DNA of 32,350 nucleotides. Source: a virus. The notes under the pieces are model-generated. The model was given only the letters and a program-made list of their open reading frames with translations, did not search any database and was not told the DNA's origin. How positions within the stretch are numbered: position 1 is the first letter of the stretch; each line of letters begins with the position of its first letter. The stretch is from positions 1 to 32,350 of IMG/VR virus record IMGVR_UViG_3300010354_000329. The stretch is one strand, 5' to 3'. Positions 1-5,321 of the stretch are shown here, piece after piece. A program made the position numbers and the translations under genes.

Positions 1-122
1 AAGGCAAGGCACACCTCGGCAATCGTCGGGGAGTAGCCGTGGTCGGCGATGTACCGAGACAGCCATCGCAGGATGTCCTGCTGGCGTTCGGTGAGCGGTT
101 GGCGTTCGGTGGTGGTGGTCAT
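1..122 (-). CDS. LexA-type winged-helix DNA-binding protein, N-terminus (cut by window edge)
   Basis: Forty codons are visible from an ATG at 122 running off the left edge. The peptide contains LTERQQDILRWL followed by HGYSPTIAEV, which is the pattern of the LexA N-terminal winged helix (LTxRQxxIL ... GYxPTxxEI). The family binds DNA as an SOS or prophage repressor. Whether the C-terminal self-cleaving peptidase domain is present cannot be seen. The ATG overlaps the stop of the replication-initiator-like gene as ATGA, so the two are translationally coupled. A LexA-like gene at the end of a phage early operon could be a full repressor or an HTH-only regulator. Family call is fairly sure, role is inference. 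Confidence 0.75.
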   Translation of the reverse strand, partial: MTTTTERQPLTERQQDILRWLSRYIADHGYSPTIAEVCLA

Positions 123-961
123 GTCGTGGCTTCCTCCTTGAGCCGTTTCGCTTCCGCCAGTTTCCTCGTCAGTGCAAACGCTTCGGCGTCCCTCCCGGTC
201 CACGCCCGTGGCGGCGGCTTGTCCTCGGGCCTGCGGCCCGGCTCCCGAACCGACCCGCCCTTGTCCTGGCACCTCGCCAGCCACCGGACCAGGAACGCCC
301 GCCAGTTGCGGCGTCCCGCCCGTGTCGGGTTCGCCTTCAGCCAGGACGTCGCCTTGGCGAGCTCCTGGTCGAGCACGGCACCGGGGTAGGCCGTAGCCCA
401 TTCCTGCCGGTCGGCCGCCGTAATGCCCTCCCAGCCCGTTTCCGAAGTCCACGAGACGGCGGACTTCGCCCGCGAGCGGGACGGCTTTGCCGGAACGCTC
501 GTGGGAACCGGCGCAGCCGGTTGTATTTCTTCTGTTATGTCCTGTCCTGTTATGTCCTGTGGTAGACGCACCTGTAGACGCACCTGCGCCTCTTGCGCGT
601 CTACAGCAGCGCCTCCGGTGCGCCTCCACTTGTCCTGACGCCTGTTTTTCAGGGCTCGCCGCTTTGCGGCACCGCCGAAACGCTCCTCCCATTTGGGAAT
701 CTGGGCAGTTTCGCCGTCGAAGACGATCCAGCCGACAGCGGCAACTGCCTCCCAGAATGGGGACTCGCCACCGCAGATCCGGCCCAAGCGTGACGGCGTC
801 GAGCGGAACCGGCCGTCGGCGGTGTTCAGTTGGACCCAGCCCCAGAGCTTGAGCAGCCGGAACACGATCACCTCCACCGGCTCGCCGGTCAGGTCAACGA
901 GCTCCTGGACCTCAGGCTTGGTGTCGAGCGATACGTCTACGGGGAACCATTCAGCGGCCAT
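119..961 (-). CDS. Phage replication initiator-like protein (helix-turn-helix N-terminus)
   Basis: A 280-residue protein starting at ATG 961, preceded by AAGGACGC eight bases upstream; the reading frame is open further upstream but that part has no coding character. The N-terminal ~100 residues begin MAAEWFPVDVSLDTKPEV and include RLLKLWGWVQ, FWEAVAAVGW and GGAAKRRALKNRR, the layout of winged-helix phage replisome-organiser and primosome proteins. Residues ~115-200 are a low-complexity linker with short internal repeats (VRLQVRL, QDITGQDIT) produced by DNA repeats. The C-terminal ~80 residues (WATAYPG ... WLKANPTRAGRRNWRAFLVRW) resemble the DnaT/replication-protein tail. Together with RecT and a LexA-like gene this is a typical phage replication module. 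The exact subfamily is not identified. Confidence 0.65.
   Translation of the reverse strand: MAAEWFPVDVSLDTKPEVQELVDLTGEPVEVIVFRLLKLWGWVQLNTADGRFRSTPSRLGRICGGESPFWEAVAAVGWIVFDGETAQIPKWEERFGGAAKRRALKNRRQDKWRRTGGAAVDAQEAQVRLQVRLPQDITGQDITEEIQPAAPVPTSVPAKPSRSRAKSAVSWTSETGWEGITAADRQEWATAYPGAVLDQELAKATSWLKANPTRAGRRNWRAFLVRWLARCQDKGGSVREPGRRPEDKPPPRAWTGRDAEAFALTRKLAEAKRLKEEATT
532..604. repeat. Iteron-like direct repeats, candidate replication origin
   Basis: Two tandem repeat pairs lie back to back inside the linker of the replication-initiator-like gene. CTGTTATGTCCTGT occurs at 532-545 and 547-560 (15-base period). GTAGACGCACCT occurs at 562-573 and immediately again at 574-585. An inverted copy of its core, GCGTCTAC, is at 597-604. 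Iterons inside the initiator gene are the arrangement of lambda O and its origin. The repeats are seen directly; the origin role is inferred. Confidence 0.5.
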
Positions 962-1044
962 CTGTGGCGTCCTTCTATTCGTAGATTTTCCATTCCTTGC
1001 GACGCCGCAGTTTTTCGTCCACAAACTGCCCGCTTCCTCGCCAA

Positions 1045-1728
1045 TCAAACGTTTTCCTGGCCGCCGCAACAGCCATTGCCGACTTTGTTGCGAGTCGGCC
1101 TGCATTTGGAGATGTAATGCAACTCAGCAAAATGAATTTCAGATTCCGGCATTTTGATGACGGCCAACTTGCAGTCGGCAAGTTCTCGGCGGCTTTTGGA
1201 AACTCGCCGCGTAACGTCCATTGACTTTCCGACGTATCGCACGGCACCGGTCGACTCGCAAACGGCTATGTAGATTCCCGCGAACGACTCCATTGCCCTG
1301 ACTTCATCAATGGAAAAAACCGCTGGAGGGACTGGTGGGTACGCGGAGTCATCTGCGCAAAAAGTGGCGATGCAGCGTTCGGCGTTTTGTGCAGCCTGTG
1401 CGCGGCGGGCTTCCATGCGCACGCGATTCCACCTCTTGAAAGACACGTCTGGACTCCATTTCATGCGGCGCGGCCTCTTCGCGTCGGCATGAAGTGAAGT
1501 AACGCTCAGGCACGCACGTGTCTTGCCTGTCCTTTTGTGTTTTCCGATCCACGCCTCCGTTTGAATGTGGAAGCCAACCGGCAGACGGAAAACCTTCGCG
1601 TCCACAGGATCTGCCTCGGAATCCAGGTCGTCATAAAGCCAAGCTTCGTATGTTTCGTCTTCACATCCGCTGGGATAACTGAGGACCGAAATGGTTGAGT
1701 CAGGCCAGAACGCAATAAAAGCGGTCAT
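1045..1728 (-). CDS. GIY-YIG domain protein, putative endonuclease
   Basis: A 227-residue protein. The start chosen is ATG 1728, which overlaps the stop of the upstream wHTH gene as ATGA; a start five codons earlier is possible. Residues ~148-216 carry a GIY-YIG nuclease domain: GIYIAV at 151, VRYVGKS at 163-169, an Arg at ~174-175, a Glu at 202 and an Asn at 214 after KCRPTRNKV, in the right order for the family's catalytic Tyr/Arg/Glu. The N-terminal ~145 residues are unlike anything I recognise and include a basic stretch (ADAKRPRRMKW). Base composition looks lower in G+C than its neighbours (32 of 60 in 1141-1200). It could be a homing-type or a resolving/repair nuclease of the phage. Domain call is good, role is open. 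Confidence 0.75.
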   Translation of the reverse strand: MTAFIAFWPDSTISVLSYPSGCEDETYEAWLYDDLDSEADPVDAKVFRLPVGFHIQTEAWIGKHKRTGKTRACLSVTSLHADAKRPRRMKWSPDVSFKRWNRVRMEARRAQAAQNAERCIATFCADDSAYPPVPPAVFSIDEVRAMESFAGIYIAVCESTGAVRYVGKSMDVTRRVSKSRRELADCKLAVIKMPESEIHFAELHYISKCRPTRNKVGNGCCGGQENV

Positions 1729-2030
1729 GCCGTTGCCCTCCACACCCGCTCCGGCCGCCCGCTCGCGCTCGGCCTGGTCGCCCCTGTCGTCTCGACTCTC
1801 CCGGCGCGTGCGAGCCCGTGCATCCTTCGGGCCACCTGTTGCTCGGACAACCCGCAGCGGCCGGCGATCTCGTCCTTGGTGCCCGGCCCCGCCGCCAGCG
1901 CCTCGAGGATCCGCCGCTCGTGCTCGCCCTTGAACTCGCGGGCCGCCTGGCCTGCGACCTTGCTGGTGACCGGGTCGGTGCGGCGAAAGAGCGGGAGGTG
2001 GTCGACGCTCGTGCTGTAGTAGTCGCTCAT
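1725..2030 (-). CDS. Winged-helix DNA-binding protein
   Basis: A 101-residue protein from ATG 2030. The core reads FRRTDPVTSKVAGQAA, then RRILEALAAGPGTKDEI, then CGLSEQQVARRMHGLARAG and a wing ending ASGRPERVW. This is the pattern of a small phage winged-helix protein (helix-turn-helix with a QVxRRxxxL recognition helix). Such genes often lie in phage early regions beside recombination and replication genes; the precise function is not known. Its stop overlaps the GIY-YIG start (ATGA). It may be a transcriptional regulator or a replication accessory factor. Confidence 0.7.
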   Translation of the reverse strand: MSDYYSTSVDHLPLFRRTDPVTSKVAGQAAREFKGEHERRILEALAAGPGTKDEIAGRCGLSEQQVARRMHGLARAGRVETTGATRPSASGRPERVWRATA

Positions 2031-2064
2031 CCTTTGAGCCCTCGTCGTCCGTGTATTTGCCGGG

Positions 2065-2220
2065 TTACGCCCGGCGCGACCGCTTCGCCCGCGGAGGCCG
2101 GGCTGCGGCTGCGGTGGATTTCGCCGTCGCCCGCTTCGGCACCGCTCCCGTCTTCCGGGTTTCCCCCTGCGGCTGGGGTGGTTTCTTTCTCATCTGCTCC
2201 CAGGAGTCGTGCCATGCCAT
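2065..2220 (-). CDS. Small basic protein, unknown function
   Basis: A 51-residue open frame whose ATG (2220) overlaps the stop of the upstream gene as TGATG, the coupling used throughout this region. It starts MAWHDSWEQMRKKPP and continues as an Arg/Lys/Ala/Pro-rich basic tail. The Trp-rich head looks like a real protein, while the tail could bind nucleic acid. A second frame through the same DNA (from ATG 2215 to 2027) also overlaps the next gene at its stop, so which frame is used is uncertain; I prefer this one because of the coupled start and the non-random N-terminus. Confidence 0.5.
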   Translation of the reverse strand: MAWHDSWEQMRKKPPQPQGETRKTGAVPKRATAKSTAAAARPPRAKRSRRA

Positions 2221-2462
2221 CAGTCGCTCGCCTCCGGTGGTGGTGTCGGGTCGAGTTGCTGCAGGCGCACCCGGGGCTCGTACTTGTTTTGCAGGGCCAC
2301 AAGCTGCTCGATCAGCCGTGACTCCCGCTGGTTGGCCCTCTGGCTCGCGCCGCCCAGGTCGGCGACCCAGGCAGCCATCCGAGGCCGATGTAGCCGCTCG
2401 AGCTCACGGACGATGTCGGCCGTGCTGTTGAACGTGTCGTCGATGGTCTCGGGCTGGATCAC
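2220..2462 (-). CDS. Small helical protein, unknown function
   Basis: An 80-residue protein starting at GTG 2462, overlapping the RecT stop (GTGA). It is predicted helical from the sequence, with heptad-like stretches (ADIVRELERLHRPRM, ESRLIEQLVALQNKYEPR), and ends in a Pro-rich tail. I do not recognise the family. Its tight coupling to RecT suggests an accessory role in recombination or replication, but nothing in the sequence shows this directly. Confidence 0.6.
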   Translation of the reverse strand: MIQPETIDDTFNSTADIVRELERLHRPRMAAWVADLGGASQRANQRESRLIEQLVALQNKYEPRVRLQQLDPTPPPEASD

Positions 2463-3322
2463 GTGGTGGCCTCCGTGCCGGCGGCCTCGTGCTCAAACTC
2501 CTGCCCCTTGTCCTCTGGCTCGGCCAGCAGGATCTCCGCCTTGTGGTGAATGAGGTCCACCAACTCGCTCTTCTGCTCCTGGCTGAACACGCCCTCGTTC
2601 GTTCGCTTGTCCACGAGCGTCCGCAGGGCGTCGAGCATGTCGAGATTCGTCGCCCTGCTCACGGCGAGACGGGCCCTGCCCATCGGGTCGTCGATGGGCG
2701 ACTGCGGCGCGACGAACGAGGCCGGGTGCGAGACGTTGATGCCGGCTGTGGCTTGCGTCTGCACGGGCGGCGGTGCCGGCTCGGCCGTCGGGTAGTCCTG
2801 GGCCTCTTCGGCCGTGATAAGGCCACGCAGTGCGTCTGCGAAGGCGTTACGAAGGGCGAAGCCCCTGGCCCGCAGTGCCAGCATCCTGGCAGGATATTGC
2901 GTCCACGGCCCCGCCTTGCCGGCCAGGCCCGCCCGCTTGGCGTCAGCCATCGAGAACCTGCTGACCGTCGGGGCCGGGTAGCCCCGCCGCTTGGCCTCGC
3001 AGACCGCCACCAGGGCGTCACCTTCGCCCTCGGTGTATTCGCGGACGTACTCGCAGACGGGGCTCGACTGCACCAGTGCCAGGGCCGCGTCACCCCAGAT
3101 CGTCGGCCTGCCGTTGATGACGGCAATGCTCTGGAGCGATTGCATCGGCGACAGGCCGACTTCGCTCCCGTGCTGGATCGCCAGCAGGCACGACTCGGGC
3201 TTGTTCCTGAAATCCTTCGGGGCGAACTCGCTAGCCGCCACCATCTTCGAGAACCGGAAGGCGTCATCGAACGTCTGAAGCGCCAGCCCGCCGGCCCGTT
3301 GTGTGCTGATTTCCGTGCTCAT
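2459..3322 (-). CDS. recT: RecT-family single-strand annealing protein
   Basis: A 287-residue protein, close to the usual length of the family (~270-300). Diagnostic RecT segments are visible: KPESCLLAIQHGSEVGLSPM (~residues 42-61), SLQSIAVINGRPTIWGDAAL (~63-82) and PWTQYPARMLALRARGFALR followed by NAFADALRGL. The ~100 C-terminal residues are a Pro-rich linker and an acidic helical tail. RecT proteins anneal complementary single strands in phage recombination and normally pair with an exonuclease; no exonuclease gene is visible here, so it may lie left of the window or be absent. ATG 3322 is preceded by AGAAAGGACGC, a strong ribosome binding site seven bases away. Confidence 0.85.
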   Translation of the reverse strand: MSTEISTQRAGGLALQTFDDAFRFSKMVAASEFAPKDFRNKPESCLLAIQHGSEVGLSPMQSLQSIAVINGRPTIWGDAALALVQSSPVCEYVREYTEGEGDALVAVCEAKRRGYPAPTVSRFSMADAKRAGLAGKAGPWTQYPARMLALRARGFALRNAFADALRGLITAEEAQDYPTAEPAPPPVQTQATAGINVSHPASFVAPQSPIDDPMGRARLAVSRATNLDMLDALRTLVDKRTNEGVFSQEQKSELVDLIHHKAEILLAEPEDKGQEFEHEAAGTEATT

Positions 3323-3347
3323 CGTCGCGTCCTTTCTGCGTGTTGGT

Positions 3348-3815
3348 TCAGGAGTGGAATCCGTTGCCGTTGATCGTCTGCATCAGCTCTTGAGGCGGCG
3401 TCGGCGGATTCGTGGCGATGTTCTCAACGGCACTGGTGAGCCGCTCGAGCACGCGGTAGATCTCGTCCAGAGTCGTGTCGATTGACGCCAGCGATTTGCA
3501 GACGGCATCAATGCGGTCATCGCCAACCGCGAAGCTTTGGTCAGACATTGAGTCAGTGGATTTTTCGGCCTCGCGGTCGTCCCACTGCTGCTCCAACAGC
3601 CTCATGTCCTCGGGGTGAATGAAGTACTTGCCGCCAGCGCACGTCTTCGTCGCGCCGCCATAGCAAACGCATCGCACTTTGCCGGCGTCCACCGCACGCA
3701 CGACATAGTTGCTGAATGCACGCCCGCGGGCGTTGTCCTTGACGTTCTGCACCCAGCCAGCCGGAACAGCAGCCTCCTCGTACACCCTGCTCAGTTTGTA
3801 TTTCTTGCTTTGCAT
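3348..3815 (-). CDS. Unknown early protein with C-terminal coiled-coil-like region
   Basis: A 155-residue protein starting at ATG 3815, with AAAGGACGC nine bases upstream. Residues 1-75 are compact and rich in Val, Tyr and Cys (RCVCYGG ... KTCAGGKYFIHPEDM), with a WVQNVKDNARGRAFSNYVV segment that could be a small nucleic-acid-binding or phage-antirepressor-type fold. Residues ~100-140 (DDRIDAVCKSLASIDTTLDEI ... VLERLTSAVENI, read in two parts) look like an amphipathic helix that could oligomerise. I do not recognise the family. It lies between the RecT gene and small early genes and carries its own ribosome binding site. Confidence 0.65.
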   Translation of the reverse strand: MQSKKYKLSRVYEEAAVPAGWVQNVKDNARGRAFSNYVVRAVDAGKVRCVCYGGATKTCAGGKYFIHPEDMRLLEQQWDDREAEKSTDSMSDQSFAVGDDRIDAVCKSLASIDTTLDEIYRVLERLTSAVENIATNPPTPPQELMQTINGNGFHS

Positions 3816-3922
3816 TAACCCGCGTCCTTTCGTGATTCGCGAATTTCGAATGTCCTTTGGAAAATCCCGCTCTGCGTCCTGCTCGGCGGGTGGTTCGTGC
3901 GTCCCTGCTGCCCCGGTTCCAC
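3815..3922 (-). CDS. Possible 35-residue peptide gene
   Basis: A short frame opening with GTG 3922, four to five bases after AAGGAG, and closing with TAA that overlaps the next ATG as TAATG. The peptide begins MEPGQQGRTNHPPS and ends FEIRESRKDAG. The ribosome binding site and the coupled stop argue for translation; the peptide itself shows no domain and could simply be a leader that couples translation into the downstream gene. Low confidence. Confidence 0.3.
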   Translation of the reverse strand: MEPGQQGRTNHPPSRTQSGIFQRTFEIRESRKDAG

Positions 3923-3969
3923 CGGGCTCCTTCCGCCGTCTAGCTCCGCTGGCCGGCGGTCCTTTGCCG

Positions 3970-4191
3970 TCAGTGCGTGATGTCCTTCGGGTCCACGACG
4001 AGCCAGGCACCGCTGACCTCGACGACCATGCGTCCGGGCTCGATCTGCTGCACGTAGCCAGACCAGTGGCGGCCACCGGAGTAGCCCGAGACGAAGTCGC
4101 CGACGGCCGGCAGGGCCCTCAGGCTGATGGTCTGCTCGTGCAGTCCGGCGATCGCGGCCAGGTATTCGCAATGGTGGGGTTCGGTAGTCAT
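3970..4191 (-). CDS. Small SH3-like beta protein, unknown function
   Basis: A 73-residue protein from ATG 4191, preceded by GAGGAAAGGACGCC nine bases upstream. After a short helical N-terminus (HHCEYLAAIAGLHEQ) it has the alternating pattern of a small SH3/KOW-like barrel: VGDFVSGYSGGRHWSGYVQQ, then GRMVVEVSGAWLVVDPKDI. Such mini-barrels in phages bind nucleic acid or protein partners. It is the first gene after promoter 4360-4387 with its ~160-base leader, so it is likely among the operator-controlled early genes. Function is not known. Confidence 0.65.
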   Translation of the reverse strand: MTTEPHHCEYLAAIAGLHEQTISLRALPAVGDFVSGYSGGRHWSGYVQQIEPGRMVVEVSGAWLVVDPKDITH

Positions 4192-4330
4192 GTCTCGGCG
4201 TCCTTTCCTCTGAGGTGGGGCGTGAATGTATCCGGCGTTTTCTAGTGGTCAAGCGTTCACGTTCGGGAATTTTTATCTGCATGAATCACGGGCAAAACAG
4301 ACGTTCTGGAGCTGGAAAGTTTGTTCATGT

Positions 4331-4343
4331 GTTCCGCAATCGG
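4331..4343 (+). promoter_or_regulatory. Fourth copy of the operator-like element, in the leader
   Basis: GTTCCGCAATCGG on the plus strand differs by two bases from GTTCCGATATCGG found in the 4887-4914 promoter. It lies about 10-22 bases downstream of the transcription start expected from the 4360-4387 promoter, in opposite orientation to the other copies. A second operator in the leader is a common way to strengthen repression. No gene on the plus strand follows it. Confidence 0.4.
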
Positions 4344-4359
4344 CACCATTGCGACAAGC

Positions 4360-4387
4360 GTTGTACCCAAATCGGAACCAGTGTCAA
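4360..4387 (-). promoter_or_regulatory. Sigma70-like promoter with embedded operator (third of the set)
   Basis: On the minus strand a consensus TTGACA (4387-4382) is followed after exactly 16 bases by TACAAC (4365-4360). The spacer CTGGTTCCGATTTGGG carries the same element seen in the other two early promoters. It would drive the 3970-4191 gene and the genes after it. The interval 4192-4359 holds the ~160-base leader, in which I see no convincing gene. Confidence 0.6.
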
Positions 4388-4527
4388 CCGAAAAGCCTCC
4401 AGGGCAGGGCAGCGAGCAGCTCGAGCAGGTCGTGGATTGCCCGAGCCGCTGGGGAATCGGTGCCCAGTTCCTGGCCGATACGGACCAAAACCAAGGCGGG
4501 CAGCAGGTTGTCGAGATGGCGTTTCAT
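4384..4527 (-). CDS. 47-residue protein, unknown function
   Basis: A short gene from ATG 4527 with a strong GGAGG five bases upstream. The product (begins MKRHLDNLLPALVLVRIGQE, ends ALPWRLFG) looks like two amphipathic helices. Its stop TGA lies inside the -35 box of the next promoter (4382-4387), so gene end and promoter overlap by a few bases. I do not recognise the family; small helical proteins at this place in phages are often regulators or host-interaction factors, but nothing here proves it. Confidence 0.6.
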   Translation of the reverse strand: MKRHLDNLLPALVLVRIGQELGTDSPAARAIHDLLELLAALPWRLFG

Positions 4528-4583
4528 TTGGCCCTCCGTGGCCGTTGCCCGCCGGCGCGATTGCCGGCGGGCGTAGTGATTGG

Positions 4584-4835
4584 TCAGGCCCCGACGTAGT
4601 GGTAGTAGCCGCGGCTGCTGACAACGTACCGCGTCTCGCCGGCCTCGTTCGTGTGCTGGCTCATCTCGTGGCCGCCGTAATAGAAATCCATGGCTGCAGC
4701 GACTTCGATCGCCAGCGACTCGTCGAGGAACCACTGGGCGGGCACCGGATACTTCCAGCCGCGGCTATCTTCGATGGTCTTGAGAAAAGCCTTGATGATC
4801 TCGCGGGGCTCGGTGATGGGGAAGCTGGCGTTCAT
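4584..4835 (-). CDS. Small early protein, unknown function
   Basis: An 83-residue protein. ATG 4835 is chosen because AAGGAG lies nine bases upstream; an in-frame ATG at 4880, exactly where the 4887-4914 promoter would begin transcription, would add 15 residues and would be leaderless. The sequence PREIIKAFLKTIEDSRGWKY, then PAQWFLDESLAIEVAAAMDF and a Tyr-rich C-terminus (SSRGYYHYVGA) suggest a small alpha/beta protein. No family recognised. It is the first gene under the second operator-bearing promoter, so probably early and repressed in the lysogen. Confidence 0.6.
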   Translation of the reverse strand: MNASFPITEPREIIKAFLKTIEDSRGWKYPVPAQWFLDESLAIEVAAAMDFYYGGHEMSQHTNEAGETRYVVSSRGYYHYVGA

Positions 4836-4886
4836 GGTTTTGTCTCCTTGCTGGCGTCCGCGAGTCTCATTCGCTCGCATGCCCCA

Positions 4887-4914
4887 ATGATACCGATATC
4901 GGAACCATTGGCAA
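4887..4914 (-). promoter_or_regulatory. Sigma70-like promoter with embedded palindromic operator (second of the set)
   Basis: Minus-strand TTGCCA (4914-4909), 16-base spacer ATGGTTCCGATATCGG, then TATCAT (4892-4887). The spacer contains the perfect palindrome CCGATATCGG. Six bases after the -10 comes ATG 4880, so the transcript would start at or next to that ATG. It serves the 4584-4835 gene. Confidence 0.65.
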
Positions 4915-4969
4915 GGGGTATCCAGAAAAAATCTTTTTGGCCGTTTTCGGCCGGGAAATGGGGGGTGGG

Positions 4970-5209
4970 TCAGCCGGCGGCGAACTTCCCGCCCTTGGGC
5001 TTGTGGCGGCCTGTGCCCCTAGAGACGGCCGACTTCAGCCGACGAACCTCGTCGGCCGGGATCACGTAGGAGCCGCCCACGACTTCGCTGGCGACCTTTC
5101 CTTCTTGGGCCAGGCGGCGCATGTACCGCATCGAGCAGCCGTAGAGCTTGGCTGCGTCATGGCAGGACAGCATCTTCCGGCCGAAGTCGTCTTTCATCAG
5201 CGCGATCAT
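4970..5209 (-). CDS. Excisionase-like helix-turn-helix protein (MerR/HTH_17 type)
   Basis: A 79-residue protein, typical length for phage excisionases and HTH_17 proteins. The core SCHDAAKLYGCSMRYMRRL, then GKVASEVVGGSYVIPADEV is the winged helix-turn-helix pattern (xxEAAxxxGxSxxxVxRLxxxGxL ... R-x-wxIPxxxL). A basic tail follows (GTGRHKPKGGKF). ATG 5209 begins seven bases after the -10 box of the promoter at 5217-5244, so the mRNA is probably leaderless; ATG 5197 is an alternative, with no ribosome binding site. It is divergent from the integrase, the classical place for xis or a small regulator. It could direct excision or repress the operators next to it. Confidence 0.7.
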   Translation of the reverse strand: MIALMKDDFGRKMLSCHDAAKLYGCSMRYMRRLAQEGKVASEVVGGSYVIPADEVRRLKSAVSRGTGRHKPKGGKFAAG

Positions 5210-5216
5210 GCCCCCA

Positions 5217-5244
5217 ATAGTACCGATTGGGGAACGGCGGTCAA
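5217..5244 (-). promoter_or_regulatory. Sigma70-like promoter with embedded operator (first of the set)
   Basis: Minus-strand TTGACC (5244-5239), 16-base spacer GCCGTTCCCCAATCGG, TACTAT (5222-5217). A 7-base inverted repeat CCCCAAT/ATTGGGG (5212-5218 and 5226-5232) straddles the -10. It reads into the HTH gene starting at 5209 and lies in the 112-base gap to the divergent integrase, so a bound protein could affect both. Confidence 0.65.
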
Positions 5245-5321
5245 ACCCGCAGAAAGCCGGGTAGTTTGCCGGCCACCGGCCGCCGCCCGTACCATACTGA
5301 ACAGAACATCCAGCGGAGGGC

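Noticed and set aside
39-389. Long plus-strand open frames opposite minus-strand genes (also 2489-3373, 25624-26520, 28731-29492 and others)
   Set aside because: They are rich in Arg, Pro and Ala, lack domains and ribosome binding sites, and lie opposite confidently assigned genes. High G+C gives long antisense frames by chance.
2027-2215. Alternative frame beginning MARLLGADEKETTP
   Set aside because: It ends with a coupled stop but has no coupled start and a loop-like, acidic-to-Arg composition. Kept only as an alternative to the 2065-2220 gene.
4257-4328. 23-residue leader peptide starting MNKLSSSRTSVLP in the third promoter's leader
   Set aside because: No ribosome binding site beyond a weak GCGGA and no attenuator-like structure downstream.
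5266-5298. Integrase promoter TTGCCG ... CATACT
   Set aside because: The spacer is 21 bases, too long for a sigma70-type promoter, and I saw no better pair in the gap.
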